From Rotaria sordida (Eukaryota; Rotifera; Eurotatoria; Philodinida; Philodinidae), in the NCBI GenBank assembly GCA_905250125.1, contig CAJNOL010000040.1, positions 248,001 to 312,000 on the forward strand: 64,000 nucleotides of DNA, read 5' to 3'. Shown one piece after another: positions 14,901 to 28,360 of the stretch (the first letter of the stretch is position 1; every line of letters begins with the position of its first letter). Made by a program: the position numbers and the translations under genes. The notes below the pieces were generated by a model. The model saw nothing but the letters and a program-made list of their open reading frames with translations, made no database searches and was not told the DNA's origin.

Positions 14901-16356
14901 ATACTTAAAAAAATGATTGATGTATTATCAAAAAGACATAAATATTTTTTTTTTTTTTGATTAGTTTATTTTAATTTTGTGAATTTCTTTTAGGATACAC
15001 AATATGATCAATTTGATAGTGATCAATTTATAACTCGACTTGTTTTACTTGGTCATATGTTAAAAATATCTCCAATAGCACTTGGTGATATTGGTAAACG
15101 TATACTTAATAATATATCAAAATATATTATTGATAAACGACAAATAAATGATAATGATGATGAAAATATGACAAGTTCATTTTTACATGGACATTTTACT
15201 TTATTAGCTGATGAACCTCATTCTGATCCAGAAATTGGTGCTGATACTCGTGTTAAAGTAAATTTATACAATTGAAATAATTATATTGAAATTTGCTTTT
15301 TTTTTGTTTTTAATAATAGCGTGAATTAGTTAAAGCATTGACACGTGCAGTATTAGGTTTACGTGAAAATTCAGCTGGATTATTTATTGTTACATATAAA
15401 TTAATACGAAAATCTATTGAAAAAGATCAAGATTTCACAGATGAAATGAGGTAATTGAAGAATTTATTAACGAAATCGATTACTTTCCGATGAATGTCAA
15501 ATACTGTTGGAAGATGTTTCTTATATATCATATAAAGAATACACAATTCATTGTAAAGAAATCACATATCGAATGATCTGAGATTCTTCCAACAGAGACA
15601 GATCTATTTGTCAGTAGAATGTCCTGAAGATTTTCATCTCAAAAGAATGTTTCCTTCCCGAGATATTAAAGTCGCAAAAAACAGAAAGATGCTAGAATTC
15701 TTCTGACATTAATATCCCGGAAAGAAAACATTTTTCTTTTGAGCTGAAATTGTCAGGACATTCTACTGACAATATATTTCAAATAATGAATTTGATCTCT
15801 CAGATAATATCATTCATCGGATTTCTGCACTCAATAAAACATGATTCGTATTTCTAATAGAAAAAAAAAATTTCATACATATATACTAATATTAATTTAT
15901 TTTGATTTTCTTAGTGAAAGTGAAATAATTTATATTCGTCTTTGTGGTTTATCATGTTTATTAAAATTAATTTGTCATCCATATTTTTATACACGTATAA
16001 AACCTGATGATTTTCTTATGATAATGACATTACTTCGTGTAAGTATTGAACATTTGTTTTTTTGAAATTTATTTAATTCCTTTTTGTTTTTGTATATATA
16101 TATATATATATTAGGATCCATCATCAACTATACGTCAACGAACATATCGTAAATTAGCTGAACAATTACGTGATCCTGTATGTCCTATTGAATTACTTGC
16201 TTTATTAGCATTTGCTGCTAAAGAACCTGAACGTGAACATCGTGAACAAATTCGTCGTTTAATGTTACAAATAATTGATACACGTCGTGAACATATTAAA
16301 CTTCAATTATCATATAAAACAACTTCAAAAACAAATGGTCATCAACAAACAAATGG

Positions 16357-16387
<31 letters not shown>

Positions 16388-18149
16388 AATAATAATTGTT
16401 CATCAACAAATGATGATAAACCAATTGATTATACATTATATCCTGAATATTCATTAACATATTTTCTTTATTTTCTATCAAAATCACCAGCATTTATATT
16501 ATATGATGATATTGAAATGTTACATACAATGACAGATTATATATTATTTTTATTAGATGCTTTATTATTACGTTGTGATACAACAGTTGGTTTATTTTAT
16601 AAAGGTTTATTACGTTCAATAAAATCATCTGAAGATGCAACAATATCATCAGATAAAGAAGAAAAAGCTGAAAGAAAAGATGCATTAAAAAAATTACATG
16701 TACTTGTTGATTTAGCTTATGTTATATTATCACAACGTGCATCATCATTAATGATATGTCGTGCTAGTTCAAATGTTCCATTATCAGATATATATTTTAA
16801 AAAAACACGTTATAATCATTTATCATATTTACCAAAAGATTTTAAAATCAAACTTAAACCAATAACAATAACAACAGTTAGTGATACAATAACACCAATT
16901 AATAAACGTACAAATATAAGAAATTCTAATGATATAAATACATCATCAAGTATAACAATTATAACAACACCAACAAAATCTATAAAACAAAAACGAATAA
17001 GTGGAGATAATGAAGAAGATAATTCAATGAAAAAAAAACGAACTTTACCAAGTATAAAAAAACGTAAACGTCAAACGAGTAATGATGTTAATGAAGATCA
17101 AGTAACTAATTCAAGTAAGCAACAAAAAAAAACATTTTTTTTTATTAATATATTGAAATTACCTTTTTTTTACCTCATATTTACACATTTCTTCCAAATT
17201 GTAGTTTGCTTCTCTTTCATTTGAATTTTAAATTATAAACCAAATTTATTAAAATTAATTTCATAGAATTCTTATTTTACATAAAATCAAATCTTTCAAA
17301 AGACTATGTATCTTAATTATAGTTATAAAAAATGTAACATTACAATTTGTAACGATAAAGCAAAAAGATCACTATATAAAAAAAAAAAACATAAGGTAAA
17401 GTGTTTTATAAGCTCTAGACCTCGATAAAAAATGATTTTTAACTACTCAAATTTATATATGAACTTCAACTAGATCAATGTCATATTGAAATATCACATT
17501 GATAAGAAGTATAATTATATAGGTTTTTTCTTTTTTTTTGTATATTGATATAATCATGTCATTATTCATATTATGAATTAAATAAACATTTTATCAACTA
17601 AACAAAAAATGGAATTATTTTTCGATTACATAAGTTTTACTGTTATAATAAAGAGAACAAAAAAAAAACCGAATATATGGAATTCTTAATTATCCAATAT
17701 GATACCATTCATTTTTAAACAAGGACAAAATTTGCAACTTAGAAAAAAAGAAACGAGAAAGATATATTTAAATAAACATACACATAATTATTAATATTTG
17801 GATTTATTTTAATCCTTATTTTAGACTATAATCTTTCGTGATACATTAGTTGTTAATCAGTATTAATTGATAACTAAATGGAGATTTATTACTAGGCAAA
17901 AAAAAGAAACAATTAGTTAAAAGAATTTTTAACTAAGAGAATTATAAATATATTGTGTTTAATTTAGATTCATCACCAGTTAATGGTACTAACATTCGAA
18001 AAACTTCAATAAATAGTTCAAATCGATCTCGTGTTAATTTTCCATATGAAAAACCTCAATTACGTTCAGCATCATCATCATCTTCATCACCATCACCATC
18101 ACCTAAAACAAATCGTCGTACAACAACAAAAGATAAAATTTCATCATGA
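8980..18149 (+). CDS. PDS5: Sister-chromatid cohesion protein PDS5
   Basis: Twenty-five exons join in phase (first 8980-9084, 9145-9345, 9410-9496; last 16115-17114 and 17968-18149) for about 1353 residues. Vertebrate PDS5A and PDS5B are about 1340 and 1450. The N-terminal HEAT-repeat region has the family block CLADIIRIYAPNLPDASPEK. A middle block, DKIWEVRKEALDYFGHVYKK, is also typical. PDS5 binds the kleisin subunit of cohesin in the nucleus and controls cohesin release, loop size and acetylation. Near residue 1043 there is a run of nine Asp encoded by a GAT microsatellite. The tail after about residue 1200 is Ser/Thr-rich with basic clusters (KKKR, KKRKR) fitting nuclear localisation. Most introns are about 50-70 bp. 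Introns at 9845-10823, 12057-12879, 13763-14506, 15451-15914 and 17115-17967 are much longer. The start is the only ATG that joins in frame to exon 2. Confidence 0.93.
15487..15820. repeat. Foldback element inside PDS5 intron 22
   Basis: Two arms of about 60 bp (15610-15669 and 15710-15770) are imperfect reverse complements, sharing GTCAGTAGAATGTCCTGA, then CTCAAAAGAA, then GATATTA. An outer pair, CCGATGAATG and CATTCATCGG, brackets the structure at 15487 and 15820. It fills most of the 464-bp intron. There is no open frame, so it looks like a non-autonomous insertion or an intron-borne hairpin. Confidence 0.65.
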
Positions 18150-19443
18150 TTATTATTAAATAAACAAATAGAATAGATAAATATTTTCTTTTTTTTGTTT
18201 TTTGTTTCGGCTATGTGTGCTTGTTTGTTTGCAACAATACAATGTGTATATATACATTATATACATATATCTTATAGATAGCGAAAGATTAACAATGAAA
18301 AAAAAAAAAAATAAGAAATTAAATAAAATTGTTTGTTTTGCTGTATGTTATGAAATACAAGCAAAGAAAAATATAGTGTATAGAATTATATATATATACA
18401 TACTATATATGTATGTGTATTTTTTTTTCCTGGTTGTGTGAAATGTATTTTTTTTTTCTCTCTTTGGTCTTGTATAACACATTATTGATGTTACAAACAT
18501 AAACTATATCTATATATCCTCACTTCACTTATAAGTAAATTTATCTTAAAAGATGATTTCGAAAAAGAAGCAAAAAGTGCATCTCATAAACTGGCAAGTA
18601 TATGTGATTCAATTGGTTTATGAGCACGTGTGCCTGGGGCTTTATGACAAGTACTATATACGTTGCTTGTTTGCTTATGCAAGTAAGGTGTGATCTGATT
18701 CATTTTTTCCGGCATAACTGGCTGGTGCATTCTGTTCTTTCACGTACATATAATCGTGATTCAAAATCAAGAGGAAAAAAAAAGAATTTCTCTTTTTTTT
18801 TCCTCGTTCTTTACAAAAAAAGTGTTGATGGCTACGAAGAGAAAACGACAGTAGGTAATAATGATTTTTCTCAATCTGATATTCTATTTATATGTACTGC
18901 ATATAAAGACAAGGGCAGCTGTCAATAATATTTAAATAGATTTGCAACATCGATAATGACCAGTAACAGGTAGTGTATATTAAATACTTGTTTGCCTGTC
19001 CGACAAGTGAACTACGTAGATAGACAAACACGTGTATGCATATGTTCTTATCTTTAGTTGATGATGATCGGGCAGTGTATAGTCTATGTTTATTTGTAAA
19101 ATGTCTTTTCCATACGCCCTTTCTTTTTTTTTTTTATTCTTTTTTTTTAATCTATACATGTATGTACAAGGTCGATTGATAGAGATAGAGAAAAGTCGAA
19201 TCAAATTGTTGTTCTTCTTCGTCGGCATTTTCTTACTTTATGACTTTTTCAATGATTTCAATAAGATGAAGATTATGAATGATTGAAGGAGGAGAATATT
19301 TAAATATTGATCAATATCAATAAGATGTATCATTGGCAATTAAACGAGTGAGATAGAAAAAGAATTTTTGAAATATTTGTTTGTTTTAATTCATAATTTA
19401 AACAGTAAACACTTTCTTGTTTTTCAAAAAAAATCTTTTCAAG
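18150..19443. other. PDS5 3' flank and 5' region of the PH-domain gene
   Basis: AT-rich with long T runs; AATAAA-like strings just after the PDS5 stop could act as poly(A) signals. The missing first exon(s) of the PH-domain gene should lie here or in a long intron, but no candidate ATG exon ends in the phase needed to join base 19444. Confidence 0.45.
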
Positions 19444-21949
19444 GATCAATCTTGTGGAGCGATCGGGTAGTTTACATATTTATTATGCCAATAAAACCTT
19501 CAAACATTGGAAAAAACGATGGCTTCATTTACAAGATCAACAGTTGACTATATATCAAGGTAAAGAAATTGCTTTTTTTTTTCTTGTTTATATATTTATT
19601 GGATATATTATTACTCAAACAACAAAAATGTAAACGATTTGCTTTTCTTTTTTTATCTCTTATTCTTCTAAAGATTCACATTATAAACGTCTTGAAAATA
19701 TAATTAATATTAAAAATTATCGTGTATCAATTACGACTCCAATTGATTCAATATCACATAAACGATATACTTTTAAAGTAATCAAAGAAAAACATTATTT
19801 TCTATAAAAAAAACAACAAAAAGCGTTTTATGTATTTAGATCTATGATCCAAATTCAATAAATGAAAAACCAATTTTCTTTTCAGCTGATAATAAACAAT
19901 TAATGACACAATGGATTAATGCTTTACGTCTTTCAGCTTCAATTGCTAACGATCTTCTTGTCGAGTAAATATAATCTTTTATATTTATATATACCCTTTC
20001 AATATTCATCAATTATTAGACCTAATTTTGCTACTGATTTGCATCCAATTGATACAGACAATGAATCAAATTATAATGGTTCGATTAATATTAATAATTC
20101 AAGATCACTATATAAGTAAGGGAAATTTTATTCAAAAAAAAACAAACGTGATTTTAAAAGAGAAAAGCTCTCTCCTTCTCCCTCTCTTTCTCTGTTTTCA
20201 TCCATTTACATCTAGTAAACGAAGCTGATTAACAACGATCAAGAAAAAAAACTAACCACAAAAAAAAGGCAATTTGCATCTCAATTGCGACGCGAAGCAC
20301 TGTTGATGCTGTTCCATGAATAATTGTAGTCGCATGCATATATATATTCACATACAGTTACTCTTCACATAACGTCTACCCGGTATTCTTTAGTGCAGCC
20401 ATCTAATATTATCAATTTTCAATTGTGTACCGGCGGTGACGACGGGCGCGTGCACACGAGTCTCTACATTGAAAAGCATTCAACAGTGTTTTTGTAATTT
20501 TTTCTCATATAGATGGATGGATGGATGAACGTACTGTCTCATGTTCATGTTATGTTGTATGCTTTGATATATATAATGTGTAGTGAGGAGTTTACTTTAA
20601 AATAATAGTAACGCTAGTCAAAGTAATATAACGAAGAAGAGAAGAAAAAAAATTGTTCTTCTTTTTTTTCACATACATACCTTTTAATATCGATAAGACA
20701 GTTGGAGAAATATGAGCTTCTATAAGGGAGCTACCACAGATTCGATTGAGCGCAAAAGAGGATTTGTTTCTTTTTTTTTTATTTTGAGATACAATAAGAG
20801 TGCATAGGTCAAGACAAAAAGAACATTGAATGCCATCCATCTACAGTGACTGGTGAGTAATAGCAAGATAGTAGTAATGTTAAGAGTCATTATAACGGCA
20901 AGTATAAAAGAAAAAGGAGAAGTAGATAACAGAATAGGAGTTTATATGTTAGGTAAAAGCTACAAGTGCTCTCATCATTATGAAAAAAATGAAAAATTTA
21001 AAACAAGCTTTATGTGTCAAGTAAGTTTTATTGATTGAGGACATTGGCATTTATTTTTCTAATACATATCCATATGCCCTTGTTATTTCATACATGTTGT
21101 TACATCGACCTTGTTTGAGATTAATGTCTATAGTTTAACTATCACAGCAGCGACTGAACATATATGCACACACACACACACACACACACACGTTTAGATG
21201 ACCTATATGATCATGGGAAGTGTCTGTGGTCCGATTAAGATTTAAGTCAACATTGCCATTACTATCATGCATGCTGTGTATTAGATGATCTTTTTTATTT
21301 TATGCAATAGATCATCATCATCATCATCACTCCCATGTGAAACTTTATTTCTATCACATTTGCGCATATTGCTCTTCCTATTTTTTTTTGTCTTGTGTCT
21401 CTGATATTTTTTTTTCGTCGTCAGTTTACAATACTTCTAATTAGACGACAAGTAAGCGTTATATTTGAGAGAAAAAAAAAAGAAAAAAAAAAGACGAACG
21501 CTTATTACATACTATTGCTCTTGTCGCCGACACCTCCCTACACCTTCGTATTCTCTACACTTTTTTTTGACAGCTTTTAAAGTATCGTATATGAAAATAA
21601 GTGAACGAGCTCGTCAATCATCAATTATCGATTTGTATATATATATATACACATATATGTATATATGTATGTCTATGAGCGAGAATGACCTGCGTACTGA
21701 ATGAGATAGCCTTGTCAAGTTTGTAAACAAGTCGAAGAACGATGATGATAGTAATGACAAATTTTGAACATCTCCTTCCTGCCTTCAGTCATTCAATCAT
21801 TTATTCTATAATAGACTCCTGTGATGCAATATTGAGACGATAGTCAGTCAGTACATACATAGTTCTATTTATGTACATTTGCGTTCGGTCTCTTTTTTCA
21901 TTCAAATTCAGTTTCATTCAGTACGTGAGGGTACGAGAAATAAAGGAAC

Positions 21950-21981
<32 letters not shown>

Positions 21982-24900
21982 CGGCCTATATACTACTGCT
22001 TTGTCTATGTGTCAATTTGTGTAATCGAATATAGAACTGAAGTTCTCTTTTCTCTTTTTTTTTCGCAATTTTTTTTCTGACTATACCGTCCTATTGCTCT
22101 GTTCTTCCGTTCGGTACAAACGGTAGCTGCACCACAGTCATCGTCATCTCACCCTTCTCTGTAGTCAATCTGTTTTATTCATTCATTCATTCATTCGAAT
22201 ATGAAAATTTACTCTTCAATATTTAATGTCGATGACGAGGCAACATCAAGACAAAAACGAAAAGAATTTTTTATTTCTTTTTAATCGTAAAATAAGACAA
22301 AAACAAGGTATACTTAAATAATATTGAAAAAGAATAAATCAATTTTTTGTTTTTGTTTTTTCAACATAATATTAAACGATTATTGTTTTTTTTTCTTTTT
22401 CTTTCTCTTTCATTTTTTGATTTTTGTATAGATCATACAAACCATTAATGCCTATTGCAACAACAACAACTTTAAATGATCAAAATCGATTTCTAAATTC
22501 ACATGAAGAGGAGGAGGATATTGAAGATACTCGTTGGTATCGTCCACACTCATCATCACCATCTTATCCATTGAATGTTAGTAATGGTGTTATTCATCAA
22601 CCATCGTCAACAACAATGGGTTCATGGGGCTTTGATGTTAATCGTTCAACAAACGGACAGATATCGTCATCATTTACATCAAACAATAATGATCATCGTA
22701 CAATTACGAGGACGCCAAGACGATTAGATGAACCGATAGAAGATTTTAACGAACATCTTGTAAATAAATCATCTCCTCCTCTTCAACGTTTTAAATTACG
22801 TACACCTACATTGACTAGACATCGTAACGGAAACGAATTTACTGTTGTTGATCGTCTCGTTCTTGGACCAAGTCGTATTGTACAATCTGATTATTATCCA
22901 TCTGATGAATCACCTGGTCAACAATATATGCCACCAACAACTCGATCTCGACAATCATCAACACGATCAATATTACGTCGACGATCAAAATCTATTGGTG
23001 ATTTTACAGCACCAACAATTAATACATCGTCTTCTCCTTCTCTTCCTCCTCATCATCTTACACCATCTTATCATCAATATCAATACAATGAACGACCTCG
23101 AACAAGTCCAAATAATCATCATCGAGTATATACAGAACATGAATTGATGGCTTGGCAAAATCGTATGTTAGAAAGGTTTGTCTCAAATAACATTTAATTT
23201 GATTTATTATATATTTAAAATACAAAAACAGAAAAGAGTCTCAAGATAACATAATGATTTAAGACTGAACATATGCATTGTTAACAATGTGAACAATATT
23301 TCAATCTTTTTTTTTTTTTTCTTATAGAGATCATCGTATTGGAAATAGTCTGATAACTCGTCCACCTTCATCGAATACTGGATGGGTTCAATCACCGCGA
23401 ATGAATAGTAAACGAGGCGGAGTAAGTTTTTCTTTTTCTCTCTCTCTCTCTCTCTCTTGATGATTAACGTTTATATATATGTATATGTTCTTATTCATTT
23501 CTTTTCTTTATACTTTTCTGGGTCACAAGAAAAATGAGATCATGTTCTTTGTATGTTTAATCAGATCGGGACATCGTTCTAAACATTTGTATGTGTAATG
23601 AGAAGAAAACTGAGTATCATTTCTCTTCATCTTTTCTTTTTTTTCAAATAAATATGTATACTAATTTGTATTGAAGTTGATGATCAGTATTAATACATAT
23701 GGGGGTCATCTGGTCAATATTGATCTCTGTATTAATTGTTTTTTTTTTTTTCTACGATATATACATTTCATTCTCCTTTTAGTTCAATACTTCTCAATCA
23801 CCAAATCGTCAAATGCGTAAGGATTGAAACAAAAAAAAAAAAATTTTGATTAAAATAATTAAACAAAAAGCAAAATAATTTATCTTTTAGCTGTATCAAT
23901 TCGACCAATATCTGCTATGTCAAATATGAGTGGTAGTCAACGTTTTGAACATGATCATGTAAAGAAGAAAATTTTTAATTTAAATTAAAATAAATAAAGT
24001 TTTTCTTTTTTTTCTTTGTTTGATGAATTAGTATGAACCAATAATGAAATTATCAAAAGTTATTAAAAGATATATTGAATTACTTTATCATTTACAAACA
24101 TTTTATGAAAGAATTACAGATCAATTATATGGTGGAAATATATTATTAAGAAACAAGTATTGAATTCTTTTTATAGAATATTTTTATTGTTTTTGTTTTT
24201 TTTTATTACATTTAGTTCATCATCACAACAATCGGTATTTATTCATCATTGTCGAAAAATTGCTGAACAATTACAACGTTCAAAACCAATATGGGATCGA
24301 AAAGTATTTCATTTTGTGTATTGTTTATATAAGAAAAGAAGAAATTTTTATTATGTTTTATAGATTGTTAATCTTCAACATTTACTTAAAGATATTTCTT
24401 CTTATGAACGGTCAATAGTAAAAAGTGAGGTTTGTAAAAAACAAATAAAAAACCTTCAAAATAAACTTATTAATCAATCTTATGTATATCTATATATGTA
24501 TATATCTATATGATTAGACGACATTTTTACAACGTCGTCCAACTTTAATTAATTTAATTCAAACATTAAATTCACGTAAAGATCTTAGTGATACTCAATT
24601 ATCTATTCTTGTAAATAAACTTTTCGATCTTTTGTAATTATTTGACATTGTTTTTTTCCTTTCTATAGAATGATATTGATCGTATATTACATGAAGATAA
24701 ATTAGGTAAATTCAAAATTTTATTTCAAATAATTAATTAAACTTGTCATATTAGCTGTTCAACTTCAAGATGAATTATCTACATTACTTCAACATCAGGT
24801 ATGTTATTCAAAGAAATAGATTTTTTTTTCTTCTTTTGTGAAACACGATCTAAAAGAAATGCTGAAATATAGAGGTAAAAATTTGAATCCTCACAGATCA

Positions 24901-27900
24901 TTACAGATGCCTTACGATGGAAGTCCGCTAACTGATAAATCGTTATTGAGTCGAGACTATTTACATTATGAAGATACAAATGAATTATGAATATTTTGAA
25001 AAGAGTTCGTAGTTATTGCTGTGGAGATATTGCACTTCTACGATATTTTTTTAATGAATGTCGTGGTGACAGAAAAACTGATTTTTGAATTTCAACTTGA
25101 AACTTTGTACAGAGACAAATCGTTGATAAGAATAGATTTTTGTGAAAGTTTTAAATCTTTATATTGTTCCTATCTTAAGATACAGCTATGATAAAAGCAT
25201 ATCTTTTACATCAACAGACTCGATGTTCTTATTTCAGGATAAAAGCAAATCAAAAGATCTAAAACTAGTCTCGTTAAGGGAGTATCTCTGTACAAAGTTT
25301 CAAGTCGAAATTCGAAAATCAATTTTTCTGTTAGTACGACATTCATTTAAAAAATACTGTGAAAATATTGTATCTTCATAGCAATAAACTAAGGAACCGA
25401 ACTCTTTTCAGAATACTCATAGGTCATTTGTATCTACATAATACACATAGTGTCGATTCAAAAATGATTTATCATCTGAGGGACTTTCCTTGTCAATGCC
25501 ACTCTCGCGTCACATACCGTATATATCAAGAACATTCTCATAACTACTTTTTTATTGCATTTCTGGAAGATTAAGTAAAAATATATCGAAGAAATATGTT
25601 CTAAAATAGATAGAGTAAAACACACTAACAGTTTGTTTTCTTTTTTGGTCTAATATTAGTCATTATTACATGATTTTACATCATTACTTCAATGGAATCG
25701 TCAAATATATTCTTCAAATGAACAGAATCGAGTAGAAAATGTTCTACCATTATTACGTGAACAAATAACTACAACTGATGGTTATGTATCACATGTTAGC
25801 CAAGTAAGACAAAGAAGAAAAAAAGAATTATTTTTTTTTTCTGTTTTTGTGAAAATATTAAAATTTATATTTATTATTAAAAATAGCAATTAACAGAATT
25901 AGTAACAAATTTACGTTCATTAGAAAAATATATATTGTCTTATATGAATACAATTCCATTAGTTGATGATGGTAAAAAAAATAGAAAATTTTTATATCCG
26001 AGTTTTTTTTTTATTAAGAATAATTAATATAATTAGGAATAGTAATATCATCAAATCGTAATAATTGGCGTCCATATAATGAAACTGACATTGATACAAT
26101 GAAAACAAGAAATCAATTTGAACGAACAAAAGTATTCAAAAATTTAAATTATTTCTAATTGATTTTTTTTTTATAATATATATTTAGGATGAATATCAAC
26201 GTTCATCACGTTATCAATCACGTCCATTAAGTATGCATACACCTACAAATCAACAGTATCATAGAAGTAAAAATTTCAAATTAATTTATTTTGTTTTATT
26301 ATATTTAATATTTCATTTAGGTACTAGTCCGAATTATCGTAATCATAATTATGTAAATGAAAATCCTGAATGGCATCGTCGAAGTCCAAGTCCAATAAGT
26401 ATATAAAAATATTCATTAAAAAAAATACACATATACGCATACAACATTTTTTTTTTAGAAACAAGATCTATATCAATGACTCGTTATACAGATTCATCAG
26501 AACCAGTTCGTGGTCCATCAACAGATAATTTTGTAGGTTATAATTTGTTTAAAAAAAAATGTTTTTGTTTTTATTATTTATTCAGGATCGTGATGAATTA
26601 CGAACATCAACAAAGTGGTCATCAAATAGAAATCATAATCATTTAAATACAAATAATAGTAATAATAATACAACAACAACACGTATTGCAACAGTTAAAT
26701 CTGTTAGACGTGAAAATGGAGTTATACCAAATGTAAATATCTTTACCAAGAAATCAACAAAGAAAGTTTTGTTTACTTTTTAAATTTAGAGTATCCTTAA
26801 ACCATATCCACATACACGTACAACGATTGTAACAAAAAAAGATTTTGATATTGATACAATTGATAAAGAGGTATGAATAGAAATGATATATTGAATTATT
26901 AATGAATAGTGTTTTCTTTTTTTTTTCTCAATAAGATATTTAAACCAGATAAAGTTGACATACCTGATCGATTAATTGATTTTGATAATGATGATCAAAT
27001 GTTAACAGCAAATGAACGTTTAGCAAAAATGAAGAAAAAAGAAGAAGTACGAAAAATGCTTTCAAAACAAAGGTAAAAGGCAAAAACAAAAGAGAAAGAT
27101 TTTAATTATTTATTTCGTTATTTTTATTCTTATAGTATGCCAGATATTAATGAACATGATTTTAATGATGGAGATGTTCATTCATCTTATAATCAACGAC
27201 GACTAGAAAAAGAACGTGAAAAAGTATGTTAGTAACAAAATACGTAGTTGCATTGATCTTGAAATTAGGATTTAATTAGATTTAAGAAATGAGATTAATT
27301 ATCAATCTTCAAGACCGCCAAGATTGAAGAGCGGGTCTGATGACTGACATATAAATTTCGTTCCAGGAAAACGGTTCTCTTTTGCCCAGAAGTAATTGCA
27401 TATCACTTAGAAAATCACGTTTAATAAAATAAAGCATTTATCGACAAAAAACATCGGAGAAGAATTTTTGTCCATCCTTTTTCGAGAAAAGTTTTTGATT
27501 AGAAAGTACTTTGTGTCATACATCATCCGATATAGTTTCGCGCACTGATTCCAGATAGACCATCGTTGTGCAATGAATACCATCTTGGACCAGAAAAAAA
27601 AATGGGAACTATCTGGAAAACTATGGTCTCTTGAAAAGCTCATATCTAACGTGGGTTTTACGCAGAAGCTTGGTTTTTTTAACGACAGGCATGTTTTCAA
27701 ACTACATTTTGATTGACGGGCTGTCAACTCTACTCAACATTCGTAATAAAAACTTATGCCAATAGAAAGAAAGAGAACATATCTTGAAGTATATTTACTA
27801 TAATTTGTGTTGATGAAAATTTTACTTTCTTTTTTTTTTTCATTTAATGCCCCGTCTGGATCCACACTGTGTCCTGGTCTATTTTACAGATTTGTTTCGT

Positions 27901-28360
27901 GTTTAAATCATTCTAGATGTTGAATTGATTTTGACATTTTCGAATTCATTGATTTCACATATTTTTATTATTGAACTATAATAATTAATTTATTATCTTT
28001 AGGCTCTTAATTTACAATCAGCACTTGCTGAAGAAGCAAAAGAAAAAAGTCGTCAAGTTGCAGGTTAGTTAATTTAACATTGATTTATTTGCTATGAACA
28101 GTCAATAATTGATTCACATGTGTGTATGTGTGTGTGCGTATCACAATGATTTCTTTTTTTTTTCAATTTAAAGATTTATAATTACCAATAAACGGGTGAG
28201 CTAATGGGAATATTTGCTCCGCTTCTGTTTTTTTTATGTTTCTTTTTTTTTTGCTTTGCTTTTTATATTGAATTTAAAAATTTATGGAGCTTATTTTGTT
28301 TCAGCAAAACATTATTTAAATAAATCATATCAACAACAAACATCTCGTCGAAATTCATAG
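19444..28360 (+). CDS. PH-domain protein of the PLEKHA5/6/7 (PEPP) type, 5' end not resolved
   Basis: Twenty-six exons assemble in phase: 19444-19559, 19674-19777, 19840-19964, 20020-20115, 22432-23175 and so on to 28305-28360. They encode about 985 residues. The first 105 or so form a PH domain: FKHWKKRWLHLQDQQLTIYQ, then strands, then a final helix with QWINALRLSASIA. A long Ser/Pro/Arg-rich region follows (big exon 22432-23175). Next is a helical, coiled-coil-prone block from about 24032 to 25971. Near the C-terminus, VDIPDRLIDFD followed by a helix and KMLSKQSMPDI matches the conserved tail of PLEKHA5/6/7. Those proteins bind phosphoinositides and sit at cell junctions and microtubules. 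The first exon found starts in phase 2 after a weak acceptor, so upstream exons exist; vertebrate N-terminal WW domains were not seen. Confidence 0.82.
20116..22431. repeat. 2.3-kb intron of the PH gene with several microsatellites
   Basis: This is the longest intron of the PH-domain gene. It contains a CA run near 21171-21192, a CAT run near 21310, AT/GT runs near 21640, a GA run near 21950-21972 and a TTCA run near 22178-22196. No coding potential is recognisable. Confidence 0.6.
24919..25488. repeat. Long foldback element inside a PH-gene intron
   Basis: Two arms of roughly 200 bp are imperfect reverse complements. Shared blocks in order are GATACAAATGA, GAAAAGAGTTCG, AATGAATGTCGT, ACTTGAAACTTTGTACAGAG. 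The centre lies near 25190. It fills most of an 861-bp intron (24799-25659). Parts resemble the foldback at 58532-59112. It has no open frame and is probably a non-autonomous element. Confidence 0.7.

Noticed and set aside
18620..18685. Short ATG exon followed by a good donor (CAA|GTAAGG) upstream of the PH gene
   Set aside because: It ends in phase 0 while the PH exon at 19444 needs phase 2, so it cannot be joined.
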